From Phocaeicola paurosaccharolyticus JCM 15092 (GTDB lineage Bacteria; Bacteroidota; Bacteroidia; Bacteroidales; Bacteroidaceae), in the NCBI RefSeq assembly GCF_000613805.1, contig NZ_BAJR01000026.1, positions 1 to 47,057 on the forward strand: DNA of 47,057 nucleotides, given 5' to 3'. The translations under genes were made by a program, and so were the position numbers. The notes beneath the pieces were generated by a model. The model saw only the letters and a list, made by a program, of their open reading frames with translations. It was not told where the DNA came from and made no database searches. Shown here one piece after another: positions 36,984 through 47,057 of the stretch. How positions within the stretch are numbered: position 1 is the stretch's first letter; each line of letters starts with the position of its first letter.

Positions 36984-37142
36984 TGTAAATAAATATATCT
37001 GTTAACGAGATAAAGTTATATGTACTTTTATAAATCCTTTCAGACTAATCTTACATTTTTTTATCTCTATGTTACATAGATTTTCAATCCTCAAGAAATA
37101 ATTAACTTATTGTACAAAAGACAAATTCTTTTAATAAAATCT

Positions 37143-37174
37143 TTTGTTTTTATCTCGATTTAGATATAAGTTTG
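37143..37174 (+). promoter_or_regulatory. Promoter of the first CE1-like esterase
   Basis: TTTG at 37143-37146, 20-nt spacer, TAAGTTTG at 37167-37174, a match to TAnnTTTG. It leaves a leader of about 50 nt. In the rest of the 250-base divergent gap I see no good minus-strand box for the carboxylesterase. Confidence 0.75.
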
Positions 37175-37221
37175 AACCATATTAAAGCACCTTACTTAAA
37201 GTTTTTACAACATTTATTTAA

Positions 37222-38343
<1,122 letters not shown>

Positions 38344-38347
38344 ATAA

Positions 38348-39658
<1,311 letters not shown>

Positions 39659-39680
39659 CAAAATCAGTTATATCATAACA

Positions 39681-39711
39681 AAAATAGGAGCCTTAATAAG
39701 ACTCCTATTTT
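39681..39711. terminator. Bidirectional terminator
   Basis: Perfect 10-bp stem AAAATAGGAG (39681-39690) with CTCCTATTTT (39702-39711), 11-nt loop, T-run after it and A-run before it. It separates the convergent esterase and xylanase genes. Confidence 0.85.
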
Positions 39712-39729
39712 TTGTTATATGTTCAGCAT

Positions 39730-40806
39730 TTATTTCTTCTTGAAATCTCTGATCATGTAGTAAACCTGTTTAGGTTGATAGTTTGAATCTATGGTAAGTG
39801 GATAGTTACGAGCACCTAACCAAGAATCTCTATCGCTTAGGTTCCAGAAAGTAACACAGTCAATCACCTTCTTATTATCACGTAAGACTTTGAATAGATC
39901 TGTATATTTCTTCTCATGCATAGCTTTAATAGAATCGCTTATTTCCACACCTTCGCGGCTGAACTGAAGATGACCACCCATCTCCTTGTTAACACGGATA
40001 TCAAGTTCTGTAAACTGAATACGTTTCACAAGTTTAGCATATTTCTTTATTGCAGCATCGATATTCTCCATACTTGGCTCATAGATGTTATAGTGACCCT
40101 GCATACCGATACCTGTGATAGGTACACCTGCGTCCTGCATCTTCTTAACCATGTTGTATATTCTATCGCGTTTACCAGGGTTGGCAGCATTATAGTCATT
40201 ATAGTAAAGGATAGCTTTTGGATCAGCTTCATGAGCATATTCAAAAGCTTTAGCTATAAACTCATCACCTGCAATCTTGTAGAAAAGAGACTCGCGGTAT
40301 GGGTTTTCAGCCTTATCATCATCTGTCATAGCTTCGTTAACAACATCCCAGCAATAGATAACGTCTTTGTAACGGTTGACGATAGTATGGATATGTTTTT
40401 TCATCCTTTCGAAAAGCACCTCTTTTGATACAAGGTTATTATTATCATCATAGAACATCCATTTACCTGTCTGGTTGTGCCAGATAAGACAGTGTCCGCG
40501 TAGTTTAATGCCGTTATTGCGAGCAAAATCTGCAATCTTATCAGCATTTTTCCAGTTGAACTCTCCCTCTTTAGGTTCAGTAGGCTGTGGTTTCATGTCG
40601 TTCTCAGCAGTAATACTGTTGAAGTTCTTTTTGATAAGTGCGATGTGTTCAGGTGTTGCAATATTTCTCATATTGACCGCTACACCAATTTTGAAGTACT
40701 TTTTGTAGGCATCTTTTAGGCCGTCATCACCGCCTTTTGCAGAGACATTACCTGTGCTAACTAACACTGCCATAGCACAAATAGAGATTTTCAGTAAATT
40801 TTTCAT
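39730..40806 (-). CDS. GH10 endo-1,4-beta-xylanase
   Basis: 358-aa secreted enzyme that cuts the beta-1,4-xylan backbone with retention. Signal peptide about residues 1-23 (VSA). The TIM barrel has all GH10 landmarks: NSITAENDMKPQ (63-74), LRGHCLIWHNQ (102-112), the acid/base Glu158 in WDVVNEA, and the nucleophile Glu267 in FTELDIR. A late VTFWNLSDRDSWLG closes the active site. A short single-domain form without a carbohydrate-binding module. No lipobox, so it is periplasmic or released. It sits convergent with the esterases, suggesting joint xylan breakdown. Confidence 0.96.
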   Translation of the reverse strand: MKNLLKISICAMAVLVSTGNVSAKGGDDGLKDAYKKYFKIGVAVNMRNIATPEHIALIKKNFNSITAENDMKPQPTEPKEGEFNWKNADKIADFARNNGIKLRGHCLIWHNQTGKWMFYDDNNNLVSKEVLFERMKKHIHTIVNRYKDVIYCWDVVNEAMTDDDKAENPYRESLFYKIAGDEFIAKAFEYAHEADPKAILYYNDYNAANPGKRDRIYNMVKKMQDAGVPITGIGMQGHYNIYEPSMENIDAAIKKYAKLVKRIQFTELDIRVNKEMGGHLQFSREGVEISDSIKAMHEKKYTDLFKVLRDNKKVIDCVTFWNLSDRDSWLGARNYPLTIDSNYQPKQVYYMIRDFKKK

Positions 40807-40843
40807 TTTTCCAATAGATTTAATTATGTTTTTCGGATAGCAT

Positions 40844-40872
40844 TATTGTATAAAATACAATATGCAAACATA
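40844..40872 (-). promoter_or_regulatory. Xylanase promoter box with an adjoining dyad
   Basis: Minus-strand TATGTTTG (40865-40872) matches TAnnTTTG. Just downstream is a perfect dyad, TATTGTAT (40844-40851), AAA, ATACAATA (40855-40862), over the expected start site. The nearest TTTG is 26 nt upstream, too far for a good -33 box, so an activator is likely. Confidence 0.5.
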
Positions 40873-40927
40873 ACCAAAAAAAGCTTACATATTAAATACA
40901 AAGCCGTTATTTGCAGCCAATTAAAGT

Positions 40928-42211
40928 TTATTTACATTTCAGCAGATTAATCTTTATAACTTGTTTTGTTTGAGGTGTAACTTTGAAACGATCATCACTA
41001 CGTTCGTTTACAAGCCATACTATATTTTTACCACTGCAAACCACCAATTGTTTCTCTTTATCAAACAAAGAGAATTTCCTGTCGGTCATATAGTCGCTGA
41101 CATTTTTCTTTCCCTTCATGCCGTAAGGAGTGAACTTATCTCCTCTCTCCCATTTGCGGATATAGAGTTCTCCATCAATCTTATCTGCATCTACATAACA
41201 TACCTTGCTATCACGAGGTACCTTGAAAGATGAGTCAACTGTGATTCTTTCAATATTAAGTTCAGGCAGGTTCTCCACCTCTTGAACAGCTCTTATAATA
41301 ATCATGTCACGGTCACGAAGGAGCTCATATTTCTCACTACGAAATAGCTTACCTGACTGCTCATGAATTACTGTTTCATATATATCATCGACCTGACTTG
41401 AGTTAAAACCGATACGATATAATATCTCAAACATCAGAGATTTAGGAGTCTTTTCTTTAAGTAGAGCTTTAATAGAGATACTACCATCAATCATCACTCT
41501 CTCTTTAGCATTTTCAATTTCAGAATTATAGATATCTGCAACTTCCATCAATCTTCTTGATGTCTCTGCAATCTTCTGAGAAGCCTGGGGATTGAGTTCA
41601 GACAACATAGGTAATATATTGAGACGGATCTTATTTCGCATATACTCATCCTGCATATTTGTACTGTCTGTTACATACTCCTGATTCAGAAAACTCAGGT
41701 ATTCAAGAATATCCTCACGTCTCTTTTCAAGCATGGGACGAACAACATATCCGTTTTTCGGTTGAATACCTTTCAGTCCATTTATTCCGGTTCCTCTAAC
41801 AAGATTAAGGATAAAAGTCTCGACACAGTCGTTTTCATTATGGGCAACAGCTATCACAGCAGCCCCACACTCCTCTCTCACCTTTTCAAACCATTCGTAC
41901 CTCAGTTCACGTGCAGCCATCTCTATAGAGACATGCTTTTCCGAGGCATAAGCAGTAGTATCGAAGTCTATCTTATTAAGAGTAACTCCAAGTTTTGTAC
42001 ACAGGTCGCGAACGAAGTTCTCATCTCGCATAGACTCTTCGCCACGCAGATGGAAATTGCAGTGAGCTGCCTCACATCTATATCCCAGAGCCAACAGTAC
42101 ACGAAGCAGGCAGACCGAGTCAGCTCCACCACTCAATGCCACCAGAACCTTATCATTCTCATTAAAGAGAGATTTGGAATTAATAAATCTATATACGTCA
42201 TGCTTAAACAT
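40928..42211 (-). CDS. tilS: tRNA(Ile)-lysidine synthase TilS
   Basis: 427-aa enzyme that converts C34 of tRNA-Ile2 to lysidine, so the CAU anticodon reads AUA. The ATP-binding PP-loop SGGADS is at 27-32. N-type ATP-pyrophosphatase features follow (AAHCNFHLRGEES, VAVAHNENDCVETFILNLVRGTG). A C-terminal domain (YIRKWERGDKFTPYGMKGKKNVSDYMTDRK) is the TilS substrate-binding part. Length is normal. Divergent from feoAB, on its own. Confidence 0.95.
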   Translation of the reverse strand: MFKHDVYRFINSKSLFNENDKVLVALSGGADSVCLLRVLLALGYRCEAAHCNFHLRGEESMRDENFVRDLCTKLGVTLNKIDFDTTAYASEKHVSIEMAARELRYEWFEKVREECGAAVIAVAHNENDCVETFILNLVRGTGINGLKGIQPKNGYVVRPMLEKRREDILEYLSFLNQEYVTDSTNMQDEYMRNKIRLNILPMLSELNPQASQKIAETSRRLMEVADIYNSEIENAKERVMIDGSISIKALLKEKTPKSLMFEILYRIGFNSSQVDDIYETVIHEQSGKLFRSEKYELLRDRDMIIIRAVQEVENLPELNIERITVDSSFKVPRDSKVCYVDADKIDGELYIRKWERGDKFTPYGMKGKKNVSDYMTDRKFSLFDKEKQLVVCSGKNIVWLVNERSDDRFKVTPQTKQVIKINLLKCK

Positions 42212-42315
42212 ATCACAAAATTATTGTTTTATAATTTGCTTACAAAAATAAAAGCTTAATAAACACATATTTTAATTATATATCTCAATCTCTTATTTAA
42301 AAACATTCTAAATAG

Positions 42316-42347
42316 TTTGCTTTATTATACACTATATTATATATTTG
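42316..42347 (+). promoter_or_regulatory. feoAB promoter
   Basis: TTTG at 42316-42319, 20-nt spacer, TATATTTG at 42340-42347, a perfect Bacteroidetes promoter. The leader is then only about 10 nt, so the gene is nearly leaderless. I see no Fur-box-like dyad. Confidence 0.8.
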
Positions 42348-42363
42348 CAAAAATATCAATAGG

Positions 42364-44838
42364 ATGCGTTTATCAGAGTTAAAAACAGGAGAAAAGGGCG
42401 TAATAGTCAAAGTATTAGGCCATGGTGGATTCCGCAAAAGGATTGTAGAGATGGGATTCATCAAGGGAAAAACTGTTGAGGTAGTCCTCAACGCTCCACT
42501 AAAAGACCCGATAAAATATAAGATACTAGGATACGAGATATCATTAAGGCGCAATGAGGCCGATATGATAGAGGTTGTCAGTGAGGAAGAGGCACGTAGC
42601 ATAAACACTCCATACCATGGTTCTATGGAAGAGGAAATTGTTATGACCGATTCTGAAATGCTTGCACTTGCAAAAGGGAAGCGTAGAACTATCAACGTGG
42701 CACTCGTAGGGAACCCGAATTGCGGTAAGACATCACTTTTCAACATTGCATCCGGCGCTCATGAGCATGTAGGCAACTATAGCGGTGTAACAGTTGATGC
42801 CAAAGAGGGATTCTTCAACTTCCAAGGTTATACATTCCGTATTGTCGACCTGCCAGGTACATATTCACTATCGGCATATACTCCTGAGGAGATCTATGTG
42901 CGTAAGCATATCATCGAAGAGACACCAGATATCATCATAAACGTGGTCGATGCCTCAAATCTGGAGCGCAACCTCTACCTCACCACTCAGCTTATTGACA
43001 TGAACGTGAGGATGGTCATCGCACTCAACATGTTCGATGAGTTAAAAGCCAGCGGTAACGAACTCGACCACGTAAAACTAGGTCAGTTGCTCGGTGTGCC
43101 TATCATCCCTACTGTCAGCAAGAGAGGTGAAGGAATAGATATGCTCTTTCACGTCATCATAGGTATTTACGAGGGCAGTGACTTCTTATCTCAGAAGATA
43201 AAGAAAGATGTGAAGAATGAGGTCATCGAGGAGTTCCTCGATTGGCACAAGGAGTATGCCAATGACCATGCTTTCGGTTCACATGAGGAAGAGAAAGATG
43301 AGAAGCCAAATAACATATATCGTCATATCCATATCAACCATGGTCCTGAGATTGAGGAGAGTATTGACAACCTTAAGAAGGTAGTTAGCAAGAATGAAGA
43401 AATACGCTACAAGTACTCCACCCGTTTCCTCTCAATAAAGCTTCTTGAAGGAGATAAGGATATTGAGAATGAGGTTAAAGAGTTGCCAAACAGCAAGGAT
43501 ATTTTTGCAGTACGCGATAAAGAGGCTGCTCATATAAAACTTGAGACTAAGGAGGATAGTGAGCAAGCTATCACCGATGCTAAATATGGATTCATTGCAG
43601 GAGCACTTCAAGAGACCTTTACAGATAATCATCTGCAGAAAGAGCAAGTTACAAGAGTCATCGACAGCATTGTAACCAACAAGATATGGGGATATCCTAT
43701 CTTCTTCATACTCCTCTATCTTATGTTCGAGGGTACTTTCGTACTTGGCGACTACCCTATGCAGGGAATAGAGTGGATTGTCGCCCAGATAGCCAATATA
43801 GTACATGGCAACATGAGCGAAGGCCCTCTGAAAGATATGATAGTAGATGGAATTATAGGCGGAGTAGGTGGAGTAATTGTATTCCTTCCAAACATACTCC
43901 TTCTCTATTTCTTTATCTCAATGATGGAAGACTCAGGATATATGGCTCGTGCAGCCTTTATCATGGACAAGATAATGCATAAGATGGGACTTCACGGAAA
44001 GTCATTCATTCCCCTTATCATGGGTTTTGGATGTAACGTACCTGCCATCATGGCATCACGTACCATCGAGGACCGCAAGTCAAGGCTTATCACAATGCTT
44101 GTAAACCCTCTAATGTCGTGCAGTGCGCGTCTGCCTATCTACCTTGTACTTGTAGGAGCACTCTTCCCAAAATCAGCAAGTCTGGTGCTGTTAAGCATAT
44201 ATGCTACCGGCATTATCCTTGCAGTACTTATGGCACGTCTCTTCAGCAAGTTCCTTGTTAAAGGCGATGAAGCACCATTCGTTATGGAACTTCCTCCATA
44301 TCGTATGCCGACAATGAAGAGCATGGTACGTCACACTTGGGAAAAGGGACAGCAATATCTCCGCAAGATGGGAGGAATCATAATGATAGCCTCAATAATA
44401 ATATGGTTTCTGGGATACTATCCTAATCATAACAGCTACAACAGCGTAGCCGAGCAACAGGAGAACTCGTATATTGGTAAGATAGGAAAGACAATAGAAC
44501 CAGCTATCAAACCATTAGGATTCGACTGGAAGCTTGGAATAGGTCTTCTTTCAGGAGTAGGAGCAAAAGAGCTTGTAGTAAGTACACTCGGTGTTCTCTA
44601 CACCAATGAAGATCATAGAGAGAATGCAAATCTGTCTCAGAGGATAGATATCACTCCTATAGCAGGTCTGTCGTTTATGTTCTTTGTATTGATATATTTC
44701 CCATGTATTGCCACCCTTGCCGCTATAAAGCAAGAGTCAGGCAGTTGGAAATGGGCACTCTTTGCCGCCACGTACACCACTACCCTAGCCTGGATAGTCT
44801 CGTTTATAGTGTTTAATGTGGGTAAGTTGTTTTTTTGA
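42364..44838 (+). CDS. feoB: FeoA-FeoB fusion, ferrous iron transporter
   Basis: 824-aa inner-membrane Fe(II) importer. Residues 1-75 are a FeoA domain (RLSELKTGEKGVIVKVLGHGGFRKR), fused to FeoB, as in many Bacteroidetes. The G domain follows: G1 GNPNCGKTS (116-124), G3 DLPGTYS (162-168), G4 NMFDE. Then comes a spacer, and from about residue 440 the membrane part, with the Gate motifs, including GFGCNVPAIMASRTIEDRKSRLITMLVNPLMSCSARLP. It is followed by the Cys-rich partner. Iron control is likely, although I see no clear operator. Confidence 0.97.
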   Translation: MRLSELKTGEKGVIVKVLGHGGFRKRIVEMGFIKGKTVEVVLNAPLKDPIKYKILGYEISLRRNEADMIEVVSEEEARSINTPYHGSMEEEIVMTDSEMLALAKGKRRTINVALVGNPNCGKTSLFNIASGAHEHVGNYSGVTVDAKEGFFNFQGYTFRIVDLPGTYSLSAYTPEEIYVRKHIIEETPDIIINVVDASNLERNLYLTTQLIDMNVRMVIALNMFDELKASGNELDHVKLGQLLGVPIIPTVSKRGEGIDMLFHVIIGIYEGSDFLSQKIKKDVKNEVIEEFLDWHKEYANDHAFGSHEEEKDEKPNNIYRHIHINHGPEIEESIDNLKKVVSKNEEIRYKYSTRFLSIKLLEGDKDIENEVKELPNSKDIFAVRDKEAAHIKLETKEDSEQAITDAKYGFIAGALQETFTDNHLQKEQVTRVIDSIVTNKIWGYPIFFILLYLMFEGTFVLGDYPMQGIEWIVAQIANIVHGNMSEGPLKDMIVDGIIGGVGGVIVFLPNILLLYFFISMMEDSGYMARAAFIMDKIMHKMGLHGKSFIPLIMGFGCNVPAIMASRTIEDRKSRLITMLVNPLMSCSARLPIYLVLVGALFPKSASLVLLSIYATGIILAVLMARLFSKFLVKGDEAPFVMELPPYRMPTMKSMVRHTWEKGQQYLRKMGGIIMIASIIIWFLGYYPNHNSYNSVAEQQENSYIGKIGKTIEPAIKPLGFDWKLGIGLLSGVGAKELVVSTLGVLYTNEDHRENANLSQRIDITPIAGLSFMFFVLIYFPCIATLAAIKQESGSWKWALFAATYTTTLAWIVSFIVFNVGKLFF

Positions 44839-44868
44839 TAAAAAGTCAGTATAAAAAATTTATTGATT

Positions 44869-45057
44869 ATGGGAATACAGCAGATAATAGTAATGATAGT
44901 GGCATTCGGTTGCATAGCATATGCCATATATCGTATCGTCCAATATTTCAGGGACATAAACAACAATAAGAACCCTTGTGAGGGCTGTACCTCCGATTGT
45001 GCCTTGCGTAATCTCAAGAAGGATTGCTCTCCCAAACGTAAAAATTGCTGTCATTGA
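44869..45057 (+). CDS. FeoB-associated Cys-rich membrane protein
   Basis: 62 aa from the ATG at 44869 (an in-frame TTG lies two codons earlier). One N-terminal membrane helix (IIVMIVAFGCIAYAIYRIV) leads to a basic, Cys-rich tail with six cysteines: CEGCTSDC, KKDC and NCCH. This is the FeoB-associated Cys-rich family found next to feoB in Bacteroidetes and Firmicutes. Its partner role in Fe(II) uptake or iron handling is inferred from this conserved linkage. It lies 30 bases after feoB. Confidence 0.88.
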   Translation: MGIQQIIVMIVAFGCIAYAIYRIVQYFRDINNNKNPCEGCTSDCALRNLKKDCSPKRKNCCH

Positions 45058-45080
45058 TGCCATATTTTTTGAATCAAGAC

Positions 45081-45110
45081 TTGCAGGATTGAAAAATAGT
45101 TGTACCTTTG
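45081..45110 (+). promoter_or_regulatory. tRNA-Cys promoter
   Basis: TTG at 45081-45083, 19-nt spacer, TACCTTTG at 45103-45110, a perfect -7 box. It lies 35 bases before the tRNA and just after the Cys-rich gene, so the tRNA has its own start. Confidence 0.8.
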
Positions 45111-45145
45111 CATCCGCAATCGACGCTATAACGATAGCGAAACAT

Positions 45146-45217
45146 GGTTCCTTGGATGAGTGGCTTAGTCAGCGGTCTGCAAAACCGTGTACGGCGGTTC
45201 GAATCCGCCAGGAACCT
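45146..45217 (+). tRNA. tRNA-Cys (GCA anticodon)
   Basis: 72-nt cloverleaf. Acceptor stem GGTTCCT (45146-45152) pairs with AGGAACC (45210-45216), and the discriminator base is T, the Cys identity base. Anticodon stem GCGGT/ACCGT with loop CTGCAAA gives GCA. T-arm GGCGG TTCGAAT CCGCC is normal. CCA is not encoded. A strong promoter precedes it and a strong terminator follows. Confidence 0.96.
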
Positions 45218-45236
45218 CTATAAGGCAAAAACCGCC

Positions 45237-45270
45237 AAAAAGCGGGTGATAGAAATATCACCCGCTTTTT
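45237..45270 (+). terminator. Terminator after tRNA-Cys
   Basis: Perfect 15-bp stem 45237-45251 with 45256-45270, GAAA loop, ending in TTTTT, 20 bases past the tRNA. Confidence 0.92.
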
Positions 45271-45360
45271 GCGTTTTATACTGTTAATCAGCGTTTTACG
45301 CTCTCTCACGCACGTAGCACCATTTAAGGGATCATACCGAAATTATGAGGGATTGAAGAT

Positions 45361-46383
45361 TTAAGCATAAATTTTGGATAATCTGAATAAGAAGAAAGAA
45401 ATATCTCTCACTCCTCTGAGTTGCGCTCTAAATTGTTTGATTTTAGCATTAAAAGATTCGCTGGCCGCATTGGTTGCACGATTTCTAAAGAAAGCAACGA
45501 TTCTTAGATAATGTGTTTGTATCGTTCTTGCAACTGTACCAAAAGAGAGGAATCCTGATTTGTCTACTTCATCATACCAATGTGCTAACTTTGTTAAAGC
45601 CACGTCAGCATGCCTTGACTGATGATAAATAAGCCCTAACCGCATACTTAAATAATATGCTTTCTTTATGTCAGGGTATTCCCTAAATAAGATAGTTGCG
45701 CGTTTACTTTGGGAGCTGTTCCAAGCTGTTTCTTTTTTGAATAGAAGGTAACGGCTTCTGGCAAGAAGTTGTTTATTTGTGTCTCCGTTTTCAAAAACAG
45801 AAGGTTTATATTGGATTCCACAAGCTTTGGAATGGCTAATCTCTATATTTTCTTTATCCATTGCCTCCCAGCGTGCTTTAATGCGCATTTCCTGTACGGC
45901 TTCAAAAGCCAATTGCTGTACATGAAAGCGGTCTATCACTTGCTTAGCACCAGGAAAACAAACTCGTGCTATCTGATTCATGTTAGAAGCTATGTCTAAA
46001 GTAATCTCACGTACCTGAAAACGTCTTTTTCGCGATAGTTTTAGTAGCACATTCGATACGGTTTTCACATCTGTTCCTTTAATCATGGCAATAATGCTTC
46101 CTTTCTTGCCTTTAGCTTCCTTATTGATAAGAATGGTATATAGCTCGCCACGTGAAAGGCTCGTTTCGTCAAGTCCTACATAAGCACCAATATTCTTCTC
46201 GAATAAGATCCAATCTTGTGCATGAGGAAGTTGTTCCCATTCTCTGTAATTACTAAGATGATTCTTATATTGTGATTCAAGTTGCTTGGCATCTAATCGA
46301 TAGTGTTCAGCCAATGAGCTAATGCTTATGGCTCGAGAGTCGATCCATAGCTTCCATAGAACAGTTTTATAACAAATGGATAA
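45361..46383 (-). CDS. ISL3-family (ISAon1-type) transposase, N-terminally truncated
   Basis: DDE transposase of about 341 residues. The frame is open back to the stop at 46384-46386; the usual reading starts at a TTG at 46314. The HTH-like lead-in (LWKLWIDSRAISISSLAEHYRLDAKQLES) matches the junction of the two-frame ISAon1 group. The catalytic residues are present: Asp in VGLDETSLSRGELY, Asp in ITLDIASNMNQIARVCFPGA, then DRFHVQQLA, and Glu in AASESFNAKIKQFRAQLRGVRDISFF. The separate N-terminal gene of this group is absent; only 29 bases separate the stop at 46386 from the IS110 gene. So the element is a remnant. Confidence 0.8.
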   Translation of the reverse strand, partial: LSICYKTVLWKLWIDSRAISISSLAEHYRLDAKQLESQYKNHLSNYREWEQLPHAQDWILFEKNIGAYVGLDETSLSRGELYTILINKEAKGKKGSIIAMIKGTDVKTVSNVLLKLSRKRRFQVREITLDIASNMNQIARVCFPGAKQVIDRFHVQQLAFEAVQEMRIKARWEAMDKENIEISHSKACGIQYKPSVFENGDTNKQLLARSRYLLFKKETAWNSSQSKRATILFREYPDIKKAYYLSMRLGLIYHQSRHADVALTKLAHWYDEVDKSGFLSFGTVARTIQTHYLRIVAFFRNRATNAASESFNAKIKQFRAQLRGVRDISFFLFRLSKIYA

Positions 46384-46414
46384 TCAGACATATACATAAA
46401 TATGTTATGTTTTT

Positions 46415-47057
46415 TTAACTAGCTTCCGCAAGTTTCCTATTCAGCTTTTCTAAAGTATTCTCTAATCTGGCCATTTTGATTTTAATTAATTCCTTTTCGT
46501 CTATTCCAACTTTGCAAGGATCATATTCTATCTTCTTTTTTACGATGGTAAAGAATATTTTTGCAATCTTATGTGCAGTCGCAACATTTGCTTGTATACC
46601 TCCACTTTTAGCTTTCATTCGTCTATAATAATTTCCCATTTCACCCTTGTCACGTGATAACGGCGAAGCTGCAATTCTAAATATTTGGCCAACAAGATTT
46701 TTTCTCTTTGGCAGCTTACTTGATAATATTTTCCCTCCGGATATTTTATTATTTGGAACGAGATTGCACCAACTACAAAAATTTTCAGCTGTTTCAAATT
46801 TTTCTACGAAATCATGCCCGAGTTCACCTAACAGTTGCATTACTGCACTGTCTTTCAAGCCTGGGATATTAAAAACATTTACTCCCCACAAGCAATAAGC
46901 ATACTGTTCAACATCAAATTTTGGAGCATTTTTAGAACGTGAATTCTTCTTTCTTTTATACCTATGTAAAGTAGAAAGATCGAAACTATCAATAACAGAT
47001 TTATATTCATCCAAGAATGTTTGTATGACAATATCACATTCATTAATCTGTGACAAG
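46415..47057 (-). CDS. IS110-family transposase, C-terminal part at the window edge
   Basis: About 214 residues of the C-terminal half, entering from beyond 47057 (no true start in view). It begins in the coiled-coil spacer, then HhH-like GLKDSAVMQLLGELG, and the transposase_20 domain (FCSWCNLVPNNKISGGKILSSKLPKRKN; FRIAASPLSRDKGEMGNYYRRMKAKSGG). IS110 enzymes pair a DEDD RuvC-like N-terminal domain, here outside the window, with a serine in this C-terminal domain. They use a non-coding bridge RNA from the element's end to choose target and donor. The tail is Lys/Glu-rich. Confidence 0.88.
   Translation of the reverse strand, partial: LSQINECDIVIQTFLDEYKSVIDSFDLSTLHRYKRKKNSRSKNAPKFDVEQYAYCLWGVNVFNIPGLKDSAVMQLLGELGHDFVEKFETAENFCSWCNLVPNNKISGGKILSSKLPKRKNLVGQIFRIAASPLSRDKGEMGNYYRRMKAKSGGIQANVATAHKIAKIFFTIVKKKIEYDPCKVGIDEKELIKIKMARLENTLEKLNRKLAEAS

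Larger units (their letters stand above)
45361..47057 (-). mobile_element. Composite of insertion-sequence remnants next to tRNA-Cys
   Basis: Two adjoining transposase genes from unlike families, ISL3/ISAon1 and IS110, both on the minus strand and touching. The IS110 3' end lies where the first element has lost its N-terminal gene, so one probably inserted into or deleted part of the other. I found no convincing terminal inverted repeats or target duplication. The left edge lies somewhere in 45271-45360, where I see no gene. Confidence 0.6.

Noticed and set aside
42216..42250. -7-like boxes before tilS on the minus strand (42216-42223 and 42243-42250)
   Set aside because: Neither has a -33 element at proper spacing, and the nearer one would leave almost no leader.
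42297..42746. 149-residue minus-strand frame over the start of feoB
   Set aside because: Overlaps the well-supported FeoA domain and feoB promoter; no family features.
45271..45301. Direct repeat GCGTTTTA (45271 and 45291) as a tRNA-linked attachment site
   Set aside because: It does not copy the tRNA 3' end and no integrase is present. The 8-mer is too short to support att.

Overview
The window reads as chromosome of a gut-type Bacteroidales bacterium (Bacteroides or a close relative; species not determinable by eye). The evidence is AT-rich DNA, near-perfect Bacteroidetes promoters (TTTG, about 20 nt, TAnnTTTG) before several genes, two tandem SusC/SusD pairs, a NigD-like lipoprotein, a FeoA-FeoB fusion, DUF3127 and DUF4625 proteins, and a Rho factor with a long Asn/Gln/Lys/Glu-rich insert.

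Layout. (1) 2-2412: 3' part of a TonB-dependent receptor coupled to a His-rich DUF4625 lipoprotein, probably metal or metal-complex uptake. (2) 2535-5527: promoter, dyad operator, ABC ATPase, ABC-2 permease, YtrA-type GntR repressor, exported protein and terminator, a compact and probably self-regulated operon. A DUF3788 gene follows. (3) 19145-6171, minus strand: a polysaccharide utilization locus with a PL11 rhamnogalacturonan lyase, SusC/SusD, a second SusC/SusD whose SusD is frameshifted, and a NigD-like lipoprotein. The lyase points to rhamnogalacturonan-I pectin. No dedicated regulator is in view. (4) 23264-19443, minus: MBL hydrolase, glyoxalase-like VOC protein, DUF3805/DUF3806 protein and ABC-F ATPase in a tight operon, preceded by a transglutaminase-like protein and RidA. 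(5) 25190-35424: housekeeping block of rho, a DUF3127 gene (minus), dnaN, a DnaQ-like exonuclease, coaBC (frameshifted), recN, rlmB and a trypsin-like/TPR protein that seems catalytically dead. (6) 35520-40806: a xylan-side cluster of type-B carboxylesterase, two paralogous CE1-like esterases and a GH10 xylanase, without SusC/SusD. (7) tilS, then feoAB with a FeoB-associated Cys-rich protein, then tRNA-Cys(GCA). (8) 45361-47057: a truncated ISL3/ISAon1-type transposase abutting an IS110-family transposase that runs off the window.

How parts fit together: the pectin locus and the xylan cluster both serve plant cell-wall breakdown. The first captures and imports rhamnogalacturonan oligosaccharides. 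The second strips acyl groups and cuts the xylan backbone. The receptor/DUF4625 pair and feoAB both serve metal acquisition.

Most notable for follow-up: two single-base frameshifts, both explained by a missing G in a G run (susD and coaBC), which suggests sequence error or recent decay; a self-regulating GntR/ABC operon with a clear operator; a C-rich, G-poor rho leader suggesting Rho autoregulation; overlapping, mutually exclusive hairpins after rho; a 24-nt tandem repeat inside an esterase; and dyads placed at predicted transcription starts. I found no CRISPR array, rRNA or clearly new defence system.
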